NCBI RefSeq assembly: GCF_017104965.1
Contig: NZ_JAAGPR010000004.1
Span: 62,001-126,000, forward strand
DNA from: Paraburkholderia sp. Ac-20340
Lineage (GTDB): Bacteria > Pseudomonadota > Gammaproteobacteria > Burkholderiales > Burkholderiaceae
DNA: 64,000 bases
Reading direction: 5' to 3'
Made by a program: the position numbers and the translations under genes. The notes under the pieces are model-generated. The model did not search any database and had not been told where the DNA came from. It saw only the letters and a program-made list of their open reading frames with translations. Below, piece after piece: positions 1 to 8,752 of the stretch (position 1 is the stretch's first letter; each line of letters begins with the position of its first letter).

Positions 1-1076
1 CCGAAAATCACGGCCCCGACGACAACTGGACGCGCGGCGAAGTTACGGCCGCCTGCATGAACAACACCGTTTACACCGGATCGAATCAGGCCACGCCGCT
101 GCCGGGATACGGCGGCCCGGAAAGCGGGTTTTCCCATGATGGCGGCCCGCATGGGAATATGGAAAGCAATCCTCACGATCTGGTGCACGTGTATACGGGC
201 GGCACGATCACCGATACCAACTACGGGCTGATGGCCGATCCAGGCACCGCCGCACTCGATCCCATCTTCTATCTGCACCACTGCAACATCGATCGCATGT
301 GGGCTTCCTGGAATGAGGCGGGCAACACGAATCCCAGCTCGCCGGAATGGCTCAAAGGCCCGGTGCGCCAGTTCGTGATGCCGATGCCCAATAGCGAAAG
401 CTGGGTCTATACCCCTGCGGACATGACCAGTCTTGCCGCGCTGGACTACTCGTATCAAGACCTGTCCGTTCCGGCCAAGCCTGTCACGGCGCCGCTCCTG
501 ATGCGCCTGAATCGCCTCGGTGTAACCGTTGCGCCCGAAGCTCACGCCGTCCTGGCCGCGACGAGCCGCGCGCCGACGCACGCGAGCGCCGAATTGCTGG
601 GCGCCAGCACGAGCGCAATCGACGTGCAGGGTACGGGTACGGCGGTGTCTGTCACGGTGCATCTGGACGCCGCCGTCGAAAAGCGCGTGACCCAGAGCCT
701 CGCGGCGGCCTCGCTTTCTGCGCCGCCCGATCGCGTCTATCTGAAGCTCGAAAACGTGCGCGGCACGCTGGATTCGACCGTGCTCTGCGTCTACGTGAAT
801 CTGCCAGCAGGAGCCGATACCCCGGATCAGTTGCGCGCGCACCATGTCGGCGATGTCGCGCTGTTCGGTCTGCGGCGCGCGAGTGCGCGAAACGGCGCAC
901 ACGGCGGCAGCGGCCTGACCTTCGTGCTCGACATCACGCCCTCGCTGGATCAGCAGTATCTGGCCGGCACGCTGTCGAATTCGAACCTCGAAGTGAGCCT
1001 GCTGCCCGACCGCAAGCTGCCGGAGAAGTCCACGATCGAAGTGGGCCGCGTGAGCGTCTATCGCCAGCCCAATTGA
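1..1076 (+). CDS. Tyrosinase (type 3 copper oxidase), 5'-truncated by window edge
   Basis: The frame is open from base 3, so the true start and the CuA half lie outside the window. The visible part carries the CuB half: an HDLVH pair followed by DPIFYLHHCNIDRMW, the classic third-histidine motif of tyrosinases and polyphenol oxidases, which hydroxylate phenols and oxidise diphenols to quinones with a dinuclear copper centre. The last ~120 residues form a separate beta-rich C-terminal domain (RVYLKLENVRGTLDSTVL to EVGRVSVY). In this family such a domain often covers the active site of a latent enzyme. It is homologous to the free-standing protein two genes downstream. First visible gene of a four-gene (+) operon with very short spacing. 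Family assignment is secure; substrate is unknown. Confidence 0.93.
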   Translation, partial: ENHGPDDNWTRGEVTAACMNNTVYTGSNQATPLPGYGGPESGFSHDGGPHGNMESNPHDLVHVYTGGTITDTNYGLMADPGTAALDPIFYLHHCNIDRMWASWNEAGNTNPSSPEWLKGPVRQFVMPMPNSESWVYTPADMTSLAALDYSYQDLSVPAKPVTAPLLMRLNRLGVTVAPEAHAVLAATSRAPTHASAELLGASTSAIDVQGTGTAVSVTVHLDAAVEKRVTQSLAAASLSAPPDRVYLKLENVRGTLDSTVLCVYVNLPAGADTPDQLRAHHVGDVALFGLRRASARNGAHGGSGLTFVLDITPSLDQQYLAGTLSNSNLEVSLLPDRKLPEKSTIEVGRVSVYRQPN

Positions 1077-1087
1077 CCGGGCGGCCC

Positions 1088-1885
1088 ATGATCCACAACA
1101 GACACGCCTTCGCTCCCGTGCGATTCAGCGTCCTGGGCGCCAGCCTCGCGGCATGGATCACGCTCGCAGCCCTGTCATGGCGGTCCGCACAGGGCCTGCC
1201 GGACTTTCTGTGCAGCGTGACGCCCTTGCCGTGGCTGACGCCTGGCTGGTTCGTATCGGCCAGCCTCGGCTGGCTGTTGATGATCGTGGCCATGATGGCG
1301 CCGATGACCTTGCCCGCCATCGCCCATATTCAGGTGAGCGTGTTCGCGCAACGGCGCGGGCGCGCGACCCTGATCTTTCTGGTGGGCTTCGCGGCGATCT
1401 GGCTGATCCCTGGCCTGGCGATCAGTGCGCTGGCGCGGGCGTTTTCCGCCATGACCGCGGGCGGGTACGGTCCAGCAGCGCTTGCCTTGCTGATCGCGGG
1501 CATCTGGCAATGCTCGCCGTTACGGCAAGGCTTTCTCAACCGCTGCCATACGCACCGGCCGCTGGCCGCATTCGGGCTGCGTGCAGACGTGGATGCACTG
1601 CGCCTCGGGCTTGCGCACGGCTCGTGGTGCATCGGCACCTGCTGGGCGTGGATGCTGCTGACCGCCATGCTGCCGGCCTGGCATCTGCTGCTCATGCCGC
1701 TCGTTGCCCTGCTGGCGTTCTGCGAGCGTCTCGATGCACCGAGGCCGCCCGCGTGGCGAGTCAGAGGGCTGCGAGTGGCGGGTCAGTTGCTCCAGCGTGA
1801 AATCGCGCACGCGCGCAGGCATCGAGTCGTCGGCGAGACCGCGCCACGCGCCGATCGGCCCATGCAGGAAGGAGCCTTGTCATGA
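1088..1885 (+). CDS. DUF2182 family integral membrane protein
   Basis: 265 residues from the ATG at 1088; a TTG at 1073 overlapping the tyrosinase stop would add five residues. Several hydrophobic segments are visible, with the family-typical run LLMIVAMMAPMTLPAIA and a later SWCIGTCWAWMLL segment with paired cysteines. DUF2182 proteins are described as predicted metal-binding membrane proteins; the reaction is unknown. The position directly after a copper oxidase and the Met- and Cys-rich membrane segments suggest, by inference, a role in copper supply or membrane placement of the tyrosinase. The stop overlaps the next start (ATGA), so translation is probably coupled. Confidence 0.85.
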   Translation: MIHNRHAFAPVRFSVLGASLAAWITLAALSWRSAQGLPDFLCSVTPLPWLTPGWFVSASLGWLLMIVAMMAPMTLPAIAHIQVSVFAQRRGRATLIFLVGFAAIWLIPGLAISALARAFSAMTAGGYGPAALALLIAGIWQCSPLRQGFLNRCHTHRPLAAFGLRADVDALRLGLAHGSWCIGTCWAWMLLTAMLPAWHLLLMPLVALLAFCERLDAPRPPAWRVRGLRVAGQLLQREIAHARRHRVVGETAPRADRPMQEGALS

Positions 1886-2382
1886 GCGATCCAGGCGACA
1901 CGGCAGGCTGGTCGCGCGCTCTGCGCGCCCTTGCAGCGAGCAAGACGGCCATCGTCGTGCACTCCGCAGGCGTGGAAGTGCCAGTGCGCATCGACGACGA
2001 TGCCGCCGCGCTGCTGGCCGACGCCGACGCGGCGGCGAGCACGCATTTCTATCTGCTGCTGGAACAGGTGCGCGGCACGCTCGACGCCACGGTCCTGCAG
2101 GTCTACCTGCGCGATCCCGATCCCGCGACATCCGGCCAGCACGGCGCGCTATTCATGGGCAGCGTCGCGCTCTACGGATTGCGTCGCGCAACGTCGACAG
2201 CCCCCGATCGGGGCATGGTCTGCATTCTCGATATCGGCGCACACGAGAGCGCGCTGCGGCAGGCCATCGCGCGCGGCGCGACGCAATTCGAACTCTATGT
2301 CCGTCCGCATCCCGCGCTACAGACCGGCACGAGTATCGACATCGGCCGGATAGGCATTTGCATCGAACCCCGTCAGCCATGA
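1882..2382 (+). CDS. Free-standing homologue of the tyrosinase C-terminal domain
   Basis: 166 residues, no catalytic copper motif. From about residue 50 it parallels the C-terminal domain of the upstream tyrosinase: FYLLLEQVRGTLDATVLQVY here against VYLKLENVRGTLDSTVLCVY there, then GSVALYGLRRAT against GDVALFGLRRAS, and a final TSIDIGRIGI against STIEVGRVSV. No signal peptide is seen. Start ATG follows AGGAAGGAG at good spacing and overlaps the DUF2182 stop. Known precedents for separate tyrosinase helper proteins are the Streptomyces MelC1 caddie and the shielding C-terminal domain of latent polyphenol oxidases. Inference: a trans-acting lid or assembly factor for the tyrosinase. The gene itself is certain; the role is a proposal. 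Confidence 0.88.
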   Translation: MSDPGDTAGWSRALRALAASKTAIVVHSAGVEVPVRIDDDAAALLADADAAASTHFYLLLEQVRGTLDATVLQVYLRDPDPATSGQHGALFMGSVALYGLRRATSTAPDRGMVCILDIGAHESALRQAIARGATQFELYVRPHPALQTGTSIDIGRIGICIEPRQP

Positions 2383-2439
2383 ATTTCGGCCAGGCGAACA
2401 CAACGATCCCCTGAACATCCCGGAGAAGGAGCAGCCATC

Positions 2440-5400
2440 ATGAGCTTTCTGCAATTCAATGCCGCGACCGTCACGCCGCCGCGCCAGGTCCAGCATCGCG
2501 GTTCGCTGGGCGCGGCATTTTCGCGCTGGATTCTGGCCAATCATGGCGCGCATTACCGCGCCGTGGTCGAGGCGCAGCGCAGCCGCGCCGCCACCCTGCG
2601 CGCCACGCGCGGACCCGCTGCTCACCTGCTGGGCGCAACGACGCAGACGCCGCAGGTCGGGATCGTCGGTGCGGGCTTCGCCGGCATGTTCGCGGGCTTG
2701 ATCCTGCAGTCGCTGGGTATCGAATTCGAAGTGTTCGAAGCCAGCGATCGCGTCGGCGGCCGCATTCATACGTGGTATTCGCGCGACTACCATGCGGACG
2801 ACGTGCAACGCGCCGGCCTCTATGGCGAAGTGGGTGGCATGCGTCTGCCGCAATTCTCGGAGGACATGCTGCCGGTCCAGCAACTGGCGCTGGCGGTCAA
2901 CGCCGTGCTGGCACGCAACGGCCTGCACGAACAGCAGGTTTTCTGGCGCAAGTTCTATTACAGTTCGCCCGAGCAGCGGCTGCGCTACAACAATATGGCC
3001 ACGCCGACGACGCTGGCCCAATCCGGCCTCGATAGTTTCAATTTCGGCGTCGATCACGGCGGCGACGTGCCCGCGGTCTGGGTCACGCCAAAACATGACC
3101 ACGGTGCCGATCCTTATCTGCCGATCAACATCGTGCTCGACAAGGTCAACGATCCCTTTCTCAAAGCGATCAACCGCTCCTTCGCCGAAGGTTTCGATCT
3201 GCTGATGCAGTTCGATCAGTATTCGATGTGGGATTACCTGACGACGCAATTCCGTCTCGGCGATCTGGGTGAATACTACGATCCGGCCATGGGCGCGAAG
3301 TCCGATCTGCTGCCCTGGTCCGTAGCCAATTATCTCGAGACCACCAATGTGGGCAGCGGCATGTATTCGGTTTCCTTCGTCGAAATGGTGATCGCCGTGT
3401 ATGACTGGGGCGGCAGCAAGGACCCATACCGCCCGCAGGACCCCAACATCTACATGCTGACCGTCGATCAGGGCATGCAGCGCTTCCCCGACGCATGCCG
3501 CGCCGTGCTCGACCTGCAGGACGCCGTGACGATGGAAGAAGGCATCGCCGCGCAGATCCAGGTGGGTATGCTGCCCGCGCAGCCTGGCGGCCCGTATAGC
3601 TACAATCCGCCCAATCTCACGGACGATGCGCAACCGCCGCATGCATCGGCGCATTACGCTGAAACGGCGGGCCACGACACTGGCGTGCGCAATCCCGCCA
3701 GGGTGCGCGTGCATTTGCGCCATGAAGTGACCGCGCTGCGGCACGACCCGGATCTGAACGACGGCCAGGGCGGCATGAAGGTCACGGTGCGCAACGCCGA
3801 CGACGGCACGCAAACCGAACGCTCGTATCCGTATGTCGTGACGACCCTGCCCAATGGCGCGTACCTCAACGGGCAACCGGAACTGAACCTGCTGGAAGGG
3901 ATTTCCTTCGACAAGGCGCAGGCGATCCGCGAATGCAATTACATGGCGTCGTTCAAGGCCTTTCTGACCTTCAAACGCCAGTTCTGGACCGAATTCGGCG
4001 AACGCCAGCAACGCACGCAAGGCTACGGCGCGGCCGCGACCGACCGCGCCAACCGGCAGATCATCTACCCGTCTTACGGTTATGCAGCGGATCAAGGCGT
4101 GCTGCAGGTCTATTGCTGGGCGCTGGACGCACGCAAGCTCGGCGCGCTCGACGACAAGGAGCGTATCGAAGAATGTCTGAAAGGCATCCAGTATCTCTAT
4201 CCGGATGTCGACGTTTACGCCTGTTTTTCAGGCTATAACGACGGCGTCACGACCAAAACCTGGTTCTGGGACGAACACGCGGGCGGTGGCGCGTTTGCCC
4301 TGTTCAAACCCGGCCAGTTCAATGAACTCTATCCTTCGCTGCTGATGCCGGAATTCGACGGCCGACTGAATTTCGCCGGCGAATGTTGCTCGGTTCACCA
4401 CGGCTGGATCGTCGGCGCGCTGGATTCGGCTTATAACGCCGTGCTGAATATTCTTCAGCATGCCGGTGCGGTCGACAAGATCGAACAGATGCAGCGGACC
4501 TGGGGTTCGTTCGAGGCGCCCGATGTCGAGGGTGACCCGGCCAGCGCCACCGTCATGACCTACGCTTACGCGTACAACGAAGTCGATCGCAATGCCGCAT
4601 CGAAACCGGCGCAAGGCACGCCGAGCATCTATGGCGACCAGCAATACGTTTTCAACGGTCAGGTGCCTGCATTCGTGGCGAACTACGACACGGTGCCCCA
4701 ATCGATGAAAGCAACGGCGGTGGACAAGCAGGTGCTGGCAATGCTCAATGCCGCGTGGGACGACAATGTCGCCTGGCGCGCGAAGCAGCCGCCGAAGTCC
4801 GTGAATACGGAAAACGCCGTGCAAATGCTGGAAGACATCTATTACGGCAACAATTTCCAGACCATTCCCGCGCCGAAATTCTGGCTGAAAGACGACGATG
4901 AATTTGCACGCCAGCAATTGGCGGGTTTCATGCCCAATCTGCTCGAAAAGGTTTCGGCTGCCGATCTCGACCGGCTGATTTCGGATTCAGGCATCGTGGA
5001 CGCCGCCGCACTGCAACGCCACGGCGCGGTGCAATACGTGGCCAATTACCGGCGTTATCTGGAGGCCTGCACGGTGATCCCGGTCGGTTTCTACCTTGCG
5101 AAACCGATCGTTTTCTTCACTGTGAACGATCGCAAGGAACTGATGCCCGTCGGTATTCAACTCGATGTACACGGCGAACTGTTCACGCCCGATATGAGCA
5201 ACGCAGACAACGCGTGGCTGCTGGCGAAGATGCAGACCAACTGTGCGGGGCAGTCGCTGCATGACGTGGGCTTTCATCAATTGCTGACACACCAGATCTG
5301 CGCGATGGTGTCGATTGCGCTGTTCTCGGATGAAGTCTTCAATCCTGACACCGCGCCCCAGTCCGCCGAGCCATTCCAGCAGCATCCGGTATTCAAGCTG

Positions 5401-6420
5401 TTGCGCCCGCACGTCGTCAAGACGGTGGAGTTCCAGCAGAGCATCTACAACCGCGGCTACAACCCGTATGCCGAAGGATTCCCCGCCACGCGCACGGCGA
5501 ATGGCGCGCCGGGCGTCTACAACATCGGCTATATCTACGATCTGATTTTCTCGTGCGGGCGGATCGGCAATTATCAGTTGCAGGACAAGATGTATTACGA
5601 CGACGACCGCTTCCGCTTTCTCGATCTGGCGCTGCCTGTCGATATCAAGCGCCGTGGCGTCGACGACACGCCGTTCTCCTATGCCTATGTCCATGATGCG
5701 GGATGCTGGTACGAAGCGATTGCGCGCTTTGTCGAGCGCTTCGTGTCGATCCAGTATCCGGGCGGCGATCAGGCCATTGCAGCGGATATCCAGTTGCAGC
5801 GCTTCTTCGACAAACTGATTCCGGCGTTCAATCACGTCGACGGCAAGCCGGTTGCGCATCGCTTTCCGGCGGAGGTCAAAACCGCTGCCGTATTGCAGGA
5901 CGTGCTCACGCTGTTCATCTGGCAGTTCTCGGTGCAGCACACGGTCGTCAACGACGGTGCGTATAACCACGCCGCGTTCGTGCCGAATGCTTCGACGCTG
6001 ATGTATCCACTGCCTTCGCACAAGCCGTCATCGCAGTGGACGCCGGCCGACGTGCTCGCCTGCCTGCCTTCGCAGACGCTCACGTATCCTGCCATCGGCA
6101 ATATGACGTTCATGGATGTGCAGATCAACGCCTCCGTGACGGGTCAAGGGCCCTACCCCGAAACCGTGCTGGGACGTGGCGTTCTGGAGCCTTCGATCGA
6201 CGTTCTTCAGGACAGCTATGGTTTCGTCGAGCCGCAGTTGCGCGAGGCGGTATTCAGTCACTACCAGGACGTCGTGAAGGTGGGCGAGGCGATCGCTGCG
6301 CGGCAGGCGCGCGATACGGCGACGTATCTGGCGGCGCATCAGGGCGCATCGGCCATTCCCGCTACGGTGCTGTTTGACCTCATCACGCCGGCCAACGTGA
6401 TGGATACGATCCAGACCTGA
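2440..6420 (+). CDS. Flavin amine oxidase-lipoxygenase fusion protein
   Basis: 1326 residues; ATG preceded by AGAAGGAGC. Residues ~70-680 are a flavin monoamine/L-amino-acid oxidase: dinucleotide motif VGIVGAGFAGMFAGL at ~73, then ASDRVGGRIHTW, and a C-terminal FAD segment with RLNFAGECCSVHHGWIVGAL. Residues ~800-1326 are a lipoxygenase: DDDEFARQQLAG at ~815, the iron-ligand helix HDVGFHQLLTH (His941, His946, His951), HPVFKLLRPH, and a second ligand helix QHTVVNDGAYNHAAFVPN (His1167, Asn1171). The C-terminal isoleucine that completes the iron site in most lipoxygenases is not terminal here (the protein ends TIQT). Predicted activities are amine or amino-acid oxidation and dioxygenation of a lipid-like substrate; whether they share a pathway is unknown. 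No signal peptide is evident. Last gene of the oxidase operon. Confidence 0.93.
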   Translation: MSFLQFNAATVTPPRQVQHRGSLGAAFSRWILANHGAHYRAVVEAQRSRAATLRATRGPAAHLLGATTQTPQVGIVGAGFAGMFAGLILQSLGIEFEVFEASDRVGGRIHTWYSRDYHADDVQRAGLYGEVGGMRLPQFSEDMLPVQQLALAVNAVLARNGLHEQQVFWRKFYYSSPEQRLRYNNMATPTTLAQSGLDSFNFGVDHGGDVPAVWVTPKHDHGADPYLPINIVLDKVNDPFLKAINRSFAEGFDLLMQFDQYSMWDYLTTQFRLGDLGEYYDPAMGAKSDLLPWSVANYLETTNVGSGMYSVSFVEMVIAVYDWGGSKDPYRPQDPNIYMLTVDQGMQRFPDACRAVLDLQDAVTMEEGIAAQIQVGMLPAQPGGPYSYNPPNLTDDAQPPHASAHYAETAGHDTGVRNPARVRVHLRHEVTALRHDPDLNDGQGGMKVTVRNADDGTQTERSYPYVVTTLPNGAYLNGQPELNLLEGISFDKAQAIRECNYMASFKAFLTFKRQFWTEFGERQQRTQGYGAAATDRANRQIIYPSYGYAADQGVLQVYCWALDARKLGALDDKERIEECLKGIQYLYPDVDVYACFSGYNDGVTTKTWFWDEHAGGGAFALFKPGQFNELYPSLLMPEFDGRLNFAGECCSVHHGWIVGALDSAYNAVLNILQHAGAVDKIEQMQRTWGSFEAPDVEGDPASATVMTYAYAYNEVDRNAASKPAQGTPSIYGDQQYVFNGQVPAFVANYDTVPQSMKATAVDKQVLAMLNAAWDDNVAWRAKQPPKSVNTENAVQMLEDIYYGNNFQTIPAPKFWLKDDDEFARQQLAGFMPNLLEKVSAADLDRLISDSGIVDAAALQRHGAVQYVANYRRYLEACTVIPVGFYLAKPIVFFTVNDRKELMPVGIQLDVHGELFTPDMSNADNAWLLAKMQTNCAGQSLHDVGFHQLLTHQICAMVSIALFSDEVFNPDTAPQSAEPFQQHPVFKLLRPHVVKTVEFQQSIYNRGYNPYAEGFPATRTANGAPGVYNIGYIYDLIFSCGRIGNYQLQDKMYYDDDRFRFLDLALPVDIKRRGVDDTPFSYAYVHDAGCWYEAIARFVERFVSIQYPGGDQAIAADIQLQRFFDKLIPAFNHVDGKPVAHRFPAEVKTAAVLQDVLTLFIWQFSVQHTVVNDGAYNHAAFVPNASTLMYPLPSHKPSSQWTPADVLACLPSQTLTYPAIGNMTFMDVQINASVTGQGPYPETVLGRGVLEPSIDVLQDSYGFVEPQLREAVFSHYQDVVKVGEAIAARQARDTATYLAAHQGASAIPATVLFDLITPANVMDTIQT

Positions 6421-6435
6421 CCGGAAAGCAGACGC

Positions 6436-6470
6436 CGTTCGCTGGCCGCCGGTTGCGGGGCCAGCGAACG
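6436..6470 (+). terminator. Stem-loop terminator after the oxidase operon
   Basis: A perfect 12-bp inverted repeat (CGTTCGCTGGCC / GGCCAGCGAACG) with an 11-nt loop starts 15 bases after the fusion gene stop. There is no T-run, so it may act with Rho or as an RNA 3' end stabiliser. Confidence 0.7.
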
Positions 6471-6480
6471 GGCGAACCTA

Positions 6481-6496
6481 CGTGCGGGAACGCACG
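6481..6496 (-). terminator. Short stem-loop downstream of the small secreted protein gene
   Basis: CGTGCG-GGAA-CGCACG, a perfect 6-bp stem with a tetraloop, lies 37 bases past the stop of the (-) strand gene at 6534. Together with the stem at 6436-6470 it separates two convergent genes. No clear T-run. Confidence 0.4.
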
Positions 6497-6533
6497 CACC
6501 CAGCAACGTTCAGGCACGATTGCGACGCCGTTC

Positions 6534-6869
6534 CTACCAGGCGCACACCCGCGCCGTGTCGTTCACCCAGCAAGCGCCATCGCGTTTCAGGAGACCGAGT
6601 TCCGAGTGTGCATGGGTCGCGCCGGGTTCTTCATTCCAGTAGCCATGCGCGCCGTCATCGTCCATCAATACATAGGCGAAATACTTCGACGGATGCTTAT
6701 CTGATACGCCGATCGTGAACGTACCGCCTTTCTCGATCTTCACTTCGCAAGGTCCGTCGAGATAAGTCTTGTTGTTCACCTCAAGGAGACACCGCCCGGT
6801 TTTGGCATAAGCCGAGGCCGGCGCTGCGATAAACGCGCATGCAAGCAGAATCAACGACGTCGTTTTCAC
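6534..6869 (-). CDS. Small secreted protein of unknown function
   Basis: 111 residues from a GTG at 6869, chosen because a clean signal peptide starts there (VKTTSLILLACAFIAAPASAYA) after a purine-rich GAGAGA; the open frame continues upstream to 7151, but that part has no protein-like composition. The mature part is about 90 residues with three cysteines (GRCLLEV, DGPCEVKI, DGACWVND) plus one in VCAW, so disulfides are likely in the periplasm. It contains DKHPSKYFAYVLMDDDGAHGYWN. I do not recognise a named family. It stands alone, convergent with the oxidase operon. Confidence 0.72.
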   Translation of the reverse strand: MKTTSLILLACAFIAAPASAYAKTGRCLLEVNNKTYLDGPCEVKIEKGGTFTIGVSDKHPSKYFAYVLMDDDGAHGYWNEEPGATHAHSELGLLKRDGACWVNDTARVCAW

Positions 6870-7116
6870 GTTATTTTGATCTCTCAGATTAGGCGGGAAT
6901 GAAGATATACCATAACGCCGCTGCGAGACTTCAAGCATTGCATCCAATCGATCATTGCAGGCTAGCAAATACGTGCGGCCTGCGTGCCAAAGCGCTGCCG
7001 CAGCGCCGAACGTTTCGTGATGGTGACCGTTGCTTCCGGCGACGTACGCGTGAACTTGCCGTAGACCTCGCATAGGCTTGCAGATGGGACTGCACCCATT
7101 CGCCCGCGCGTTGCCC

Positions 7117-8739
7117 TCAATCAAGCGCCCCATACACCGCCTCCCCCTCAAATACCGTCAGCCGGTTTTCCACCGCACCGGTTTCATGCGCTTCGCACGC
7201 GCGCAGATCGCGCTCAAGCACTGCGAACGATGCCGCGCGCCCCGGCGCGATCATCCCTGCGCATTCGTCCATGCGCAGGCTGTACGCCGAATTGTGCGTA
7301 TAGGCTTGCAACATCGTCGCGAGATCGACGCATTGCTCCGGCAGAAAAGGCGTCGCCTGCGCATCGCCAGTGCGGGCGCGGCGCATGGCGTGCTCGATTG
7401 CCACGAGCGGGTTCTGCGTCGAAACCGGCCAGTCCGAGCCGCCCGACACCATCGCGCCCGCGCGCACCAGATCGCCGAACGCGTACTGGCGCGCCATGCG
7501 TTCCGTCCCGAGCAAACGCTCGTAGAGCGAAGCGAGATCCGGCGCGACATCGGCCCACAAAGCCTGGATCGACGCAATCGCGCCGGTCTGCGCAAATCGC
7601 GGCGCATCGGCGGGATCGATCATCTGCACATGCGCGAGTTGCGCGCGGCGATCACGTCGGCCGCGTTCGCGGTTCAGCGCCTCCAGTACATCGAGCGCCA
7701 TTCGCACAGCGCGATCGCCAATCGTATGAAAGTGCAGATCGAAGCCTGCTGCATCTGCGGCAAATACCGCTTCGCGCAATTGCTGCGGATTCCAGTGCGC
7801 TTCGCCGTTATGGGCAGCGTCGCGATAAGGGTCGAGCAGCGCGGCGGTTCGGCTCTCGATCACGCCATCGATAAAGATCTTCGCCGTATGCAGGCGCAAG
7901 CGGCCGCCGTCGTGCGCGGCGCGCCACGCGCTGAGTTTTTCGATTTGCGGGGCGATCGGCATGTTCGGCGAAACCAGCAGCCCGAGGCTCACGTTCGCTT
8001 TCAACACACCGGAATCGCGCGCACGCGCGTAGGCATCGACAAGCCGCTGCCCCACCATCGCCTCGAACCAGCCCGCGATGCCGAAGCGATGCGCCTGCGC
8101 GAGCGCCTTGTCGAGTGCGCGCGCGGACTCTTCCGCGCCCATCTGCGGCAGATGTCGAAAAAGCCCGTATAGCGCGGCTTCGTGCACGACGCCGGTCGGT
8201 TCGCCGTGCACATCGCGCTCGTAGATGCCGCCTTCCGGGTCCGGCGTCCCGGCACCTACGCCGAGCACTTTCAGCGCGCAACTGTTCAGGCATCCTGAAT
8301 GCACATCGTGACCGATCAGCAGAAGCGGTCGGTCGGCGACCATCGTATCGAGCGTGTGGCGGTTCAGTTGCGCGCCCATCGATTCGAGCGAGACGTTGCC
8401 CGCCATCACCCAGGAACGCTGCGGATGCGCCGCTGCGCAAGCGCGCACGCTTTCGACGATCGATTCGACACTGTGCGCGTCGCCGAGATCGGCATCGCAT
8501 GTCAACTGGAAGCCTTCGACCGGATGCGCATGCGAGTCCGTAAAAGCCGGCACGATCATGCGTCCGCGCAGATCATGGTGATCGCCGCCACGCAGTTCGC
8601 GCGGCAGGTCCGCGTGCGCGCCGACCCACGCCACGCGAGCGCCGCGCAGCACGAGACAATCGGCGTAATGCGGCGTGGCGCCGCCCGTGTAGACGCCGCC
8701 GTTGTAGAAGGTGGCGTCGCTGAAATTCGTGTGTGCCAT
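7117..8739 (-). CDS. YtcJ-type metal-dependent amidohydrolase
   Basis: 540 residues. The amidohydrolase-superfamily metal motif appears as DSHAHP with His70 and His72. Further family marks are HTAKIFIDGVIESRTAALL in the middle, FHTIGDRAV, LAHVQMIDP and, near the end, SGGSDWPVSTQNPL with the catalytic aspartate. The length and order match the YtcJ-like group of predicted amide or imine hydrolases, whose substrates are mostly unknown. It is the last gene of a (-) strand unit behind a periplasmic binding protein and an outer-membrane barrel, suggesting cytoplasmic cleavage of an imported amide. No signal peptide is seen. Confidence 0.92.
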   Translation of the reverse strand: MAHTNFSDATFYNGGVYTGGATPHYADCLVLRGARVAWVGAHADLPRELRGGDHHDLRGRMIVPAFTDSHAHPVEGFQLTCDADLGDAHSVESIVESVRACAAAHPQRSWVMAGNVSLESMGAQLNRHTLDTMVADRPLLLIGHDVHSGCLNSCALKVLGVGAGTPDPEGGIYERDVHGEPTGVVHEAALYGLFRHLPQMGAEESARALDKALAQAHRFGIAGWFEAMVGQRLVDAYARARDSGVLKANVSLGLLVSPNMPIAPQIEKLSAWRAAHDGGRLRLHTAKIFIDGVIESRTAALLDPYRDAAHNGEAHWNPQQLREAVFAADAAGFDLHFHTIGDRAVRMALDVLEALNRERGRRDRRAQLAHVQMIDPADAPRFAQTGAIASIQALWADVAPDLASLYERLLGTERMARQYAFGDLVRAGAMVSGGSDWPVSTQNPLVAIEHAMRRARTGDAQATPFLPEQCVDLATMLQAYTHNSAYSLRMDECAGMIAPGRAASFAVLERDLRACEAHETGAVENRLTVFEGEAVYGALD

Positions 8740-8752
8740 GATTGAACCGCTA

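Noticed and set aside
2317..4095. 592-codon open frame antisense to the amine oxidase half
   Set aside because: Arg/His/Ile-rich without recognisable motifs; fully overlaps the well-supported fusion protein gene.
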